Below are positions 16,779 through 23,110 of a DNA stretch of 23,548 nucleotides, piece after piece. The notes beneath the pieces are model-generated. The model was given only the letters and a program-made list of their open reading frames with translations. It made no database searches and was not told the origin of the DNA. Where the stretch lies: contig DFQC01000050.1 in NCBI GenBank assembly GCA_002377585.1, positions 1 through 23,548 on the forward strand. The letters are read 5' to 3'. Both the position numbers and the translations under genes were made by a program. This stretch comes from Anaerolineales bacterium UBA3499. GTDB taxonomy: Bacteria; Chloroflexota; Anaerolineae; Anaerolineales; UBA11657. Every line of letters begins with the position of its first letter. Position 1 is the first letter of the stretch.

Positions 16779-17840
16779 GTGCTTAAAGGAAAAATTATTG
16801 GTGGTGATTTTGAGTTGGAATCGATACCATCAGGTTTGTCAGAGCAAGATGTGTTTCAGACATATGGTGTGTCCGGTACTTGGACGACAAGTGGCAGAGC
16901 AGCTCTTGCAGTTATTTTGCAACATTTGATCAACCACGGAGTAGACCATGTGCATCTTCCAGCATATTTGTGCGGCAGTATATTGCTGCCAATCAAGGAG
17001 TTGGGGTTAACATATTCGTTTTATAGAGTTGATCACGAATTAGCAGCTCATCCGGAATCTATAGAGGGATCAGCTGTAATTCTAATACACTATTTTGGAT
17101 GGTTGAACAAATCTACGGCTCGTATCAGAGAAGAAGCAGTTCACGGATCATTTCATTTAATTGAAGATACCACTCATGCTTTTCTAAGTGATTGGCAGAT
17201 TTCTTCTGCCAAATCTAATCTTGTATTTATGACTCCGCGCAAGTTTGGACCAGTACCTTTGGGGGGGTGGTGTTCGGTGGATACTGCAGTTGGAGTTCCT
17301 TCTCAAGAAACTGAAGCTATGGTATGGCGATCGATCGCATCGCGATTGGTGCGTGGTTTATTTTTGGATAAACGATTTGTCTCTAGTGATGTAGATATGG
17401 AAACATTTTATTTGCAAGCTCTTCGGGCAGTGGAATCGTTTTTGGATCATCACCCTACTGATATAGGGCTGCCACAAATTGCATTTGATATTATTGTCGG
17501 TTTGAATTGGGATGATATAGCTAAGAGACGTCGTGCAAATTGGAGGTGCTTACATGATTTGTTAGATGGCCAAGTAAATGCTATCTTAAAAACACTACCA
17601 GAAGATGTTGTTCCACTTGGATATGTGATCAATTTACAAGGACGTGACAGACTCAGAGCTAGATTAGCGTCACATCGTATATTCTGTCCGGTGCACTGGA
17701 CACTTCCTAATGAAGTTGACCCGCAAATGTTTCCTGAGGCAGCGTTATTATCAAACACTTGTATGACTATTCCTATAGATCAAAGATATGACACAGATGA
17801 TATGGTGCGAATAGCTGAAGTGATTAAATCAGAGCTATAG
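16779..17840 (+). CDS. DegT/DnrJ/EryC1-like PLP aminotransferase, divergent
   Basis: PLP-dependent enzyme of 353 aa resembling nucleotide-sugar aminotransferases. Seen: 'TWTTSGRAAL' (34-43, phosphate-binding), 'VHLPAYLCGSI' (58-68), 'HLIEDTTHAFLSDW' (126-139; E129, D130 pair to canonical 'IEDAAQALG') and 'VFMTPRKFGPVPLGGW' (149-164) with the probable Schiff-base Lys155. The spacing fits the family, but the surroundings are unusual: no canonical 'GTFSF' is present before the lysine, and the C-terminal sugar-binding part is diverged. It begins with GTG 14 bases after the ATP-grasp stop and lies 4 bases before the FemAB-like gene, so both are probably one unit. It could make an amino sugar later acylated by that neighbour. 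Substrate unknown. Confidence 0.72.
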   Translation: MLKGKIIGGDFELESIPSGLSEQDVFQTYGVSGTWTTSGRAALAVILQHLINHGVDHVHLPAYLCGSILLPIKELGLTYSFYRVDHELAAHPESIEGSAVILIHYFGWLNKSTARIREEAVHGSFHLIEDTTHAFLSDWQISSAKSNLVFMTPRKFGPVPLGGWCSVDTAVGVPSQETEAMVWRSIASRLVRGLFLDKRFVSSDVDMETFYLQALRAVESFLDHHPTDIGLPQIAFDIIVGLNWDDIAKRRRANWRCLHDLLDGQVNAILKTLPEDVVPLGYVINLQGRDRLRARLASHRIFCPVHWTLPNEVDPQMFPEAALLSNTCMTIPIDQRYDTDDMVRIAEVIKSEL

Positions 17841-17844
17841 GATA

Positions 17845-18915
17845 GTGATAATACAAGTATTGGATGCTGTAAATGATTCAAATAAGTGGCGTCAGATCCT
17901 TGAAATGCTACCTCAGTCCATGGATGATATTTATTTCAGTCCGGATTGGTTGTCTCTTCATAGCTGGGATGATGATACTCGACCATTGATGTTCACTTGT
18001 GAACATCGAGGAAAAGTATGGGTATATCCGTTTTTATTGCGATCGATTACTCGCATCGGCCAGTTTGATTTAGAACATACATGGCATGATATTGAAAGTG
18101 CATATGGTTATGCGGGCCCTTTGTCAAATACTTCAGACACAAAGTTTCTTAATGAAGTCCATCAGATATTCGATGATTGGTGTAAAGAACAGCATGTTGT
18201 GGCCGAATTTGTGCGATTGCATCCATTGATGCAAAATGTACAATGGTTGGGTTCAAGAGTTAAAACAATGTTTGATAGAGAAACTGTTTCATTAAACTTT
18301 GATTTTATTGAACAACATAAATCGCCTTTTGATGCAAAAACTAGAAATATGATTTCACGTGCAAACAAATCAGGTGTTTATGTTCAAGAAGCAACCGACA
18401 AAAATTCATTCAATCGATTTGTGCGTATGTATAAATATGCTATGGAAAGATTGAATGCAGAACAGCACGTTTATTTTTCTGATACATATTTTGTAAATTT
18501 GTATAACTTGGTTAACAAAAATGGATGTTTGTTGCTTGTGATGCATGACAATAAATGTATATCTGCTGCCGTGTTTTTAAAAGGCTCTTATTGGATGCAC
18601 TATCATTTAGCTGCATCTGATTATGACAACATGATATCTGGAGCTAACAATCAATTGCTGTTGACTGCTGCCCGGATTGGGTACAAGTTAGGACTTCGTG
18701 GATTGCATTTAGGAGGAGGAAGAACTTCTGATGTAGAAGACTCTCTTCTTCGATTTAAGAGGTCAATGTCTACAAATACTCATAAATATTTCATTGGTAA
18801 ACAAATTCATATGCCCGATATTCATGAGTATTTATGTAATAGATGGCAGGAATATTATCCTTCATTAATATCGAATTATGGTAACAGACTGCTGTGTTAT
18901 CGTTATGTTAAATGA
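17845..18915 (+). CDS. FemAB/GNAT-like acyltransferase (Acetyltransf_6 type)
   Basis: Predicted aminoacyl- or acyl-transferase of 356 aa. The pattern 'YFSPDWLSLHSW' (31-42) at the start, 'AYGYAGPLSN' (85-94), 'RNMISRANKSGVYVQEA' in the middle and 'YWMHYHLAASDYDNMISGAN' followed by 'LHLGGGRTSDVEDSLLRFK' near the end is that of FemAB-like proteins in exopolysaccharide clusters. It likely acylates an amino sugar made by the upstream DegT-like enzyme. The start is GTG, 4 bases after the previous stop. Donor (acyl-CoA, acyl-ACP or aminoacyl-tRNA) cannot be decided from sequence. Confidence 0.78.
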   Translation: MIIQVLDAVNDSNKWRQILEMLPQSMDDIYFSPDWLSLHSWDDDTRPLMFTCEHRGKVWVYPFLLRSITRIGQFDLEHTWHDIESAYGYAGPLSNTSDTKFLNEVHQIFDDWCKEQHVVAEFVRLHPLMQNVQWLGSRVKTMFDRETVSLNFDFIEQHKSPFDAKTRNMISRANKSGVYVQEATDKNSFNRFVRMYKYAMERLNAEQHVYFSDTYFVNLYNLVNKNGCLLLVMHDNKCISAAVFLKGSYWMHYHLAASDYDNMISGANNQLLLTAARIGYKLGLRGLHLGGGRTSDVEDSLLRFKRSMSTNTHKYFIGKQIHMPDIHEYLCNRWQEYYPSLISNYGNRLLCYRYVK

Positions 18916-19017
18916 GATATTATGTTTTGAGCATTTATTTCATTGCTGGATGCGTAATGTAGCTTTCGACCTATTGATTAATCGTCTATATGCAAACTGA
19001 GATCAATCAATGAAATT

Positions 19018-19085
19018 GTTAGTCAAATATGATTTGTCATGATAGGATACGTCGTTATTGTTAGATATTCTTACAATTGACTAAC
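19018..19085. repeat. 9-base inverted repeat in the gap before the sulfotransferase-like gene
   Basis: GTTAGTCAA (19018-19026) and TTGACTAAC (19077-19085) are exact reverse complements 50 bases apart, in the 227-base gap 18916-19142. The gap has no coding frame that I trust. It may be a two-site operator or chance; the right arm contains a -35-like TTGACT without a -10 at normal spacing. Confidence 0.3.
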
Positions 19086-19142
19086 TGAAGAAAAATCAGC
19101 GTTTCCACTATATTACTTAGATCTAAATTAAGACCTAGAAAA

Positions 19143-20150
19143 ATGACCTCTAATATTACTGATAGCAATACGACAAACGTGTCGCGAGAATTTGGTTTGG
19201 ATACAATGTGTCTCGTTATAGATGGTATAGCCTGGTCAGGTAAAGGTATGATTGGCTCAATTTTGGGTAGTTTTGCAGGTGTGGAAATTATGAAGGAAGG
19301 AGCATTTACTCAATTCTTTAGTGTTTTACATAACTTAGGTAAAATAACGCGTGATGCAGCAGTTGTGCTTATGAAAACAGAAGCTGATAGCTTGCTTGTT
19401 GACAGTCTGATTGGTCGTAATACAAATTTTCGTGTAAAAGATTCGTCTAGTGTTTGGCACAATCCAAATCCATGGCGGTATTTTAGGCGAGTATTGTTGG
19501 AAGATAAGATTCCATTGCAGGACCGCATAAAGAATCATCGACCAATTTTTCAGTGGCAGACTCATGGCCAATTAGCCAACTTTGAACTTTATTATGAAGC
19601 ATTTGGTGAGCGCTTGCGTATGGTCGAGATGATTAGACATCCAGTTGATCTGATTGGCAAGTGGATGCGTCGCGGTTATGGTGAGTTGTTTGGAGTGAAC
19701 CCATTACATATGACTTTATGTGTTCGTTATCATGAGCACGATGTGCCTTATTTAGCTGTAGGATGGGAAGATATTTATCTGTCTACAAATCCGGCGGAAA
19801 GGGTGGTTAGAATGATTGGATCCCAGTGGGATCATAGCTACAATACATACAAATCTATTCCTAAAATGCTGAAAGAACAAATACTAATTGTTCCATTTGA
19901 AGACTTTGTACAACATCCAAAACCTTATTTGTCTTCACTGGAACAGTTTATAAAGAGTTGTAGGACCCGTCATACTAGCCGTATATTGAGACGAGCAAAC
20001 TGTCCTCGCATATTGCATGGTCGTCAATCTCTGGATGCGAGGGAAAGCAGGAAGAAGTCGCTTGAACTACAACTATCTAAAGAAGCAAGGTACATTCTCA
20101 ATCGTCTTATAGATGAATATGAGACAGTATCGACAAAATTCGTCCTCTAA
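19143..20150 (+). CDS. Sulfotransferase-like P-loop transferase
   Basis: P-loop protein of 335 aa with sulfotransferase-like order of motifs. The N-terminal loop is 'LVIDGIAWSGKGMIGSIL' (24-41) in the place of the 5'-phosphosulfate-binding loop, though its SGKG resembles a kinase loop. 'FRVKDSSSVWH' (96-106) follows, then 'MVEMIRHPVDLIGKWMRRG' (160-178), which resembles the 3'-phosphate-binding 'R-x-P-x-D...S/W' helix, and 'ILIVPFEDFVQHPKPYLSSL' like the 'V-x-Y-E-D-L...P' segment. It would transfer a sulfuryl group, or a related phosphorus-containing group, from a 3'-phosphonucleotide donor to a glycan. The two next genes (nucleotidyltransferase and APS-kinase-like fusion) could make that donor. 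The family call is moderate; a kinase is the main alternative. Confidence 0.6.
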   Translation: MTSNITDSNTTNVSREFGLDTMCLVIDGIAWSGKGMIGSILGSFAGVEIMKEGAFTQFFSVLHNLGKITRDAAVVLMKTEADSLLVDSLIGRNTNFRVKDSSSVWHNPNPWRYFRRVLLEDKIPLQDRIKNHRPIFQWQTHGQLANFELYYEAFGERLRMVEMIRHPVDLIGKWMRRGYGELFGVNPLHMTLCVRYHEHDVPYLAVGWEDIYLSTNPAERVVRMIGSQWDHSYNTYKSIPKMLKEQILIVPFEDFVQHPKPYLSSLEQFIKSCRTRHTSRILRRANCPRILHGRQSLDARESRKKSLELQLSKEARYILNRLIDEYETVSTKFVL

Positions 20151-20159
20151 GAACTTTTT

Positions 20160-20172
20160 CTTATATTATAAG
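20160..20172. repeat. Perfect AT-rich palindrome between genes
   Basis: CTTATA-T-TATAAG lies in the 36-base gap between the sulfotransferase-like stop and the nucleotidyltransferase start. It is too AT-rich and too short to count as a terminator by itself; an operator or chance is possible. Confidence 0.25.
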
Positions 20173-20186
20173 AGTGTGATTTAGCA

Positions 20187-20951
20187 ATGGCAACAAAAGC
20201 TATTATTATTGGGGCTGGTCGCGGTATTCGTATGATGCCCGAAACTGAAAGCTACCCAAAATGTATGATAGATGGATTAGGGGGCCGGCGTGTCTTGGAT
20301 TGGATCTTGGATTCTTTAATAAGTGTCAAAGTTGACCATATTGCATTTGTCGGGGGATATCACATCGAGAAAGTGATTGCATCCTATCCGCAGCTACGCT
20401 ATTACCATAATGATAAGTGGGATAACAACAATGTTCTCGAATCACTTTTTTATGCAGAGCCAGAGATGGACTCTGAATTTATTGTGTCCTATTCAGACAT
20501 CATTTGTCGAAGCAGTGTACTGAAGCGTCTCATGGACAGTAAAGCTGATGTTGCACTTGTAGTGGATCGCAATTGGCGGCAGCGTTATGTTGGACGTACT
20601 GCTCATCCTATAACTCAGGCCGAGAAAGTTGCTGTTAGGGATGGGAAGGTGGTAGAAGCGGGAAAACACTTGTCACTCGAAAAGACGTATGGTGAGTTTG
20701 TTGGATTGGCAAAATTTAGTGAGCTTGCTGCGAATCAGATGCGAAGACATTATCTTGATGTGCGGAATTTTTACCTTGAGCGTCCTTTTCACCAAGCGCC
20801 GAATATTCGTGAAGCATATCTGACTGATATGTTTGAAGAGCTTGTCGACCTGGGAGTGCTGGTAGAGACGATTGACATCTGGGGCGAGTGGGTCGAATTA
20901 GACACGCCTCAGGATCTTGAACGGGCTAGGAGAGACAAAGTTATAGCCTAG
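20187..20951 (+). CDS. NTP-transferase, LicC/PntC/Cj1416-like cytidylyltransferase
   Basis: Nucleotidyltransferase of 254 aa that would activate a phosphorylated or phosphonylated small molecule with CTP. Seen: 'IIIGAGRGIRMMPETESYPK' (6-25; signature loop and Lys25), 'VLDWILDSL' (36-44), 'HNDKWDNNNVLESLFYA' (74-90), 'FIVSYSDIICRSSVL' (98-112) with the metal-binding Asp104, 'VALVVDRNWRQRYVGR' (122-137) and C-terminal 'EWVELDTPQDLERA'. The 'SYSDI' plus 'VVDRNW' combination is the pattern I associate with phosphocholine/2-aminoethylphosphonate cytidylyltransferases rather than with glucose-1-phosphate thymidylyltransferases. GC is higher than in genes further left (28 of 60 bases in line 20821). 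It lies between the sulfotransferase-like gene and the kinase fusion, whose promoter follows it. Exact substrate unknown. Confidence 0.78.
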   Translation: MATKAIIIGAGRGIRMMPETESYPKCMIDGLGGRRVLDWILDSLISVKVDHIAFVGGYHIEKVIASYPQLRYYHNDKWDNNNVLESLFYAEPEMDSEFIVSYSDIICRSSVLKRLMDSKADVALVVDRNWRQRYVGRTAHPITQAEKVAVRDGKVVEAGKHLSLEKTYGEFVGLAKFSELAANQMRRHYLDVRNFYLERPFHQAPNIREAYLTDMFEELVDLGVLVETIDIWGEWVELDTPQDLERARRDKVIA

Positions 20952-21027
20952 GAAATGTTTATGAAGGAATTGTCCGGCATGTCAGTCGAATGCGCTCACT
21001 TGCGAGGATTTGGTTCTGTGAGGAATC

Positions 21028-21067
21028 AGATGCGATTTTCTTGTTCAATAGGGTAAAACACGCATCT
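21028..21067. terminator. Weak stem-loop after the nucleotidyltransferase gene
   Basis: AGATGCG (21028-21034) is the exact reverse complement of CGCATCT (21061-21067), with a 26-base loop. It sits between the nucleotidyltransferase stop and the strong promoter at 21110, where a transcription end would make sense, but no T tract follows, so the call is weak. Confidence 0.22.
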
Positions 21068-21109
21068 TGTACCTAATTAGATTGGTGCAGTGTGTATTGT
21101 GATGGAAGT

Positions 21110-21138
21110 TTGACATACTACCCCCTAGTATATATAAT
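21110..21138 (+). promoter_or_regulatory. Consensus sigma70 promoter of the kinase-CsoR fusion gene
   Basis: TTGACA (21110-21115) and TATAAT (21133-21138) are both perfect consensus hexamers, separated by exactly 17 bases. Transcription would start near 21145, giving an 80-base leader before the ATG at 21226. It is the only full-consensus promoter noticed in the window and stands out from the otherwise weak signals. The spacer is filled by the inverted repeat at 21115-21131, so the promoter should be strongly repressed when that site is occupied. Confidence 0.85.
21115..21131. promoter_or_regulatory. CsoR/RcnR/FrmR-type operator in the promoter spacer
   Basis: ATACTA-CCCCC-TAGTAT is a perfect 6-base inverted repeat around a run of five C. 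Sites of the DUF156 family have this build: RcnR recognises TACT-G-tract-AGTA, and FrmR and CsoR sites have similar G/C tracts flanked by AT-rich inverted repeats. It lies about 95 bases before a gene that encodes a DUF156-type domain, so autoregulation is the natural reading. Binding by the fused domain is inference. Confidence 0.78.
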
Positions 21139-21225
21139 GTTGCATCGTAGTAGTGTAGGTAGCAGCCAGATTGCATCGGAATATTTGTCTAGTCCGATAT
21201 CGCGTTCTTGTTTTGTGAGTATGAT

Positions 21226-22032
21226 ATGAAAACAAAAACTTTGTTCCCTGGAACGATTTGGATTACTGGACCCTCAATGTCGGGCAAAACAACTTTGGGG
21301 CGCCATCTACAAGATGCTCTCGAAGACCGAGGAATATTCAATGTTGAGCTGCTCGATGGTCCTGATGTGCGCAAGAATCTGGAGGGTGATCATGGCTATT
21401 CGTCTACAGAGCGAAGTATTGTTGTATTTGAGATCGCTAAATTAGCCCTTGAGTGTAACAATCGCGGAAATGTTGCCATAGTATGTACAATATCACATAT
21501 GAAACAAGTTCGAATGGCGGTTCGAGCCAGACTTGGCCGTTTCTTTGAAGTGTATCTAAAGTGCCCGTTAGATGTTTGTCTTAAGAGAGACTATTTGGGG
21601 AATTATCAGAAAGCATACGATGGTGATTACGAAAACTTTGTTGAAGTTACTGAACCGTATCAGGTTTCAGAGCACCCAGACCTATTATTGGATACTGCCA
21701 ATAATTCTGTTGAAGAATGCACGGATATACTGCTGTCCAACACTCTCACCTTCCTCGAGTCAAGGCATTTGTCAGGGACTAAATCTAAGCTGCAACAACG
21801 ACTCCGGCGCATTGAGGGGCAAGTGAGAGGCGTGCAGGAGATGCTCAATGACGGACGGGAATGCCGTGACATTGTGCAGCAACTGGTAGCAATTCGTTCG
21901 GCTGCACATAGTACTGCTTTGGCGCTTGTTGATGCCTATGCTATAGATAGTCTTCAAGAGGTCGATCCTAGCATTGCGGCAGTATGCTCAAGTACATTGA
22001 GAGACGTGCTCGATTTAACGAAGAAGCTCTAA
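21226..22032 (+). CDS. APS-kinase-like domain fused to CsoR/RcnR/FrmR-family (DUF156) domain
   Basis: Two-domain protein of 268 aa. Residues 1 to about 180 are adenylylsulfate-kinase-like: Walker A 'GPSMSGKTT' (15-23), 'LLDGPDVRKNL' (42-52; canonical LDGDxVR), 'VYLKCPLDVCLKRD' (109-122), and 'EPYQVSEHPDLLLDT' (143-157). The usual FISP segment is replaced by 'CTISHM' (87-92) and the FTGI loop by 'FVEVTEP', so the substrate may not be APS. Residues about 186-268 are a DUF156 sensor domain: 'LQQRLRRIEGQVRGVQEML' (189-207), 'ECRDIVQQLVAIRSAA' (212-227) and a C-terminal helix. Cys213 is kept, but the sites equivalent to the CsoR His and second Cys are Tyr238 and Ser242; another Cys is at 254. Start: a TTG at 21208 is in frame, ATG 21226 is preferred. 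It probably represses its own promoter and also acts as a kinase for the neighbouring transferase. I know of no described protein of this kind. Confidence 0.85.
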   Translation: MKTKTLFPGTIWITGPSMSGKTTLGRHLQDALEDRGIFNVELLDGPDVRKNLEGDHGYSSTERSIVVFEIAKLALECNNRGNVAIVCTISHMKQVRMAVRARLGRFFEVYLKCPLDVCLKRDYLGNYQKAYDGDYENFVEVTEPYQVSEHPDLLLDTANNSVEECTDILLSNTLTFLESRHLSGTKSKLQQRLRRIEGQVRGVQEMLNDGRECRDIVQQLVAIRSAAHSTALALVDAYAIDSLQEVDPSIAAVCSSTLRDVLDLTKKL

Positions 22033-22158
22033 CTGGAGCGATATGTTTTGGACTCGATAATCGTTGTGCATACAGATTAACACCTTGGAATCCGGCTTAT
22101 GAGAATGTTTGGTGTATATAACATCATTTAGGAACTAGAAAATCAATGAAACTACTTC

Positions 22159-22164
22159 AAAGGA
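22159..22164 (+). promoter_or_regulatory. Shine-Dalgarno sequence of the phnD-like gene
   Basis: AAAGGA lies 6 bases before the ATG at 22171. It is one of the few good ribosome binding sites in the window and fixes this start. Most genes of the polysaccharide part lack such a site. Confidence 0.7.
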
Positions 22165-22170
22165 TCATTC

Positions 22171-23049
22171 ATGAACATTAGAAAAACTTTGTTTGTATTG
22201 ACTGCAACTGTTTTATTACTAGCTGGGTGTGGACCAAGGAAGTTAGATGACAGTGTTCAATCTCTACGGTTTAGCTTGATTCCTGCTGACGATGCGGATG
22301 AGATGATGCGTGCTTATGAACCGGTGAAGGAGTATCTGGAAGCAGAGCTTGGCATTCGTGTCGAACTGATTGTGACGACGGACTATACCGCTGCAATAGA
22401 AGCTATGCGCTCTGGACATACCGAAATCGGCTGGTTCGGTCCCTTCTCCTATGTGCTCGCAGCTAAGGAGGCCGGAGCTGAGGCGGTCGCTGTTGGCGTT
22501 CGGCGTGACAGCGGTCTGTCTACTTACCGGAGCGTTGTTGTTACGGGAGCTAATAGTGGCATTAGTGCACTAGAAGACCTTAAAGGGCGCACGTTTGCCT
22601 TTGTGGACCCAGCGTCTACTTCAGGTAATTTAATGCCTCGGAAGATGATGATCGAAAACGGTATTGACCCGGATGTGGACTTGAGCACTGTTATGTACTC
22701 CGGTTCTCATAATGCTGGACTTCTGGCTGTAGCCAATGGATCAGTGGATGCCTGTGCTACTAGTGATAATTCATATAATCGGATGGTTGAAGCTGGGGAG
22801 ATTGATTCTAACGTAAGCGTGATAATACACGAGTCTGATCCGATCCCTGGATCACCTATTGCTGTCCGTGGAGACCTGCCTGATGATCTGAAAAAACAGA
22901 TTCAGGGAGCGCTTGTTGCTATGGATGAACAGACGATCACTAAAGTCGATGGCTGGGGTAACATTGATCGATACGAAACCGTTAGTGACAACACTTACGA
23001 CATTATTCGTAAGACAGCAGAGATTTTGCAAATGGATCTCTCACAGTAA
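22171..23049 (+). CDS. phnD: Phosphonate/phosphite-type ABC substrate-binding lipoprotein (PhnD-like)
   Basis: Extracytoplasmic binding protein of 292 aa for a phosphonate, phosphite or related oxyanion. The signal peptide ends in lipobox 'LLLAGC' with Cys20, so it is membrane-anchored after export. PhnD-family motifs: 'LRFSLIPADDADEMMRAYEP' (start of the mature domain), 'GHTEIGWFGPFSYVLA', 'LEDLKGRTFAFVDPASTSGN' and 'GSHNAGLLAVANGSVDACAT'. It is followed by the PhnC ATPase gene 61 bases on. Base composition is clearly richer in GC than the polysaccharide genes. True ligand (2-aminoethylphosphonate, methylphosphonate, phosphite) is not readable from sequence. Next to the CMP-transferase-like and kinase-like genes it may feed a glycan-decoration pathway, or it may simply be the first gene of the chromosomal flank. 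Confidence 0.9.
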   Translation: MNIRKTLFVLTATVLLLAGCGPRKLDDSVQSLRFSLIPADDADEMMRAYEPVKEYLEAELGIRVELIVTTDYTAAIEAMRSGHTEIGWFGPFSYVLAAKEAGAEAVAVGVRRDSGLSTYRSVVVTGANSGISALEDLKGRTFAFVDPASTSGNLMPRKMMIENGIDPDVDLSTVMYSGSHNAGLLAVANGSVDACATSDNSYNRMVEAGEIDSNVSVIIHESDPIPGSPIAVRGDLPDDLKKQIQGALVAMDEQTITKVDGWGNIDRYETVSDNTYDIIRKTAEILQMDLSQ

Positions 23050-23110
23050 CTGAGAAGTATATGGAACCGATAGACTAAAGAGTGCAGTGGAAGCATAGAA
23101 ATATTTGACA

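Noticed and set aside
20961..21056. 31-codon frame on the + strand preceded by AGGA at 7 bases
   Set aside because: The ribosome site is good, but the peptide has no recognisable features and overlaps the stem-loop at 21028-21067. Not enough to call a gene.
21572..21826. 84-codon + strand frame inside the kinase fusion
   Set aside because: It is fully contained in the better-supported fusion gene and its translation has no motif.
19143..22032. Simple sulfation cassette (PAPS synthesis plus sulfotransferase)
   Set aside because: Kept only as the alternative: no ATP sulfurylase is seen in the window, the kinase lacks FISP and FTG motifs, and a cytidylyltransferase sits in the middle. It is not excluded, since ATP sulfurylase could be elsewhere.
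22085..22122. Possible separate promoter for phnD (TTGGAA and TATAAC)
   Set aside because: The two elements are 26 bases apart, far from the 17 needed.
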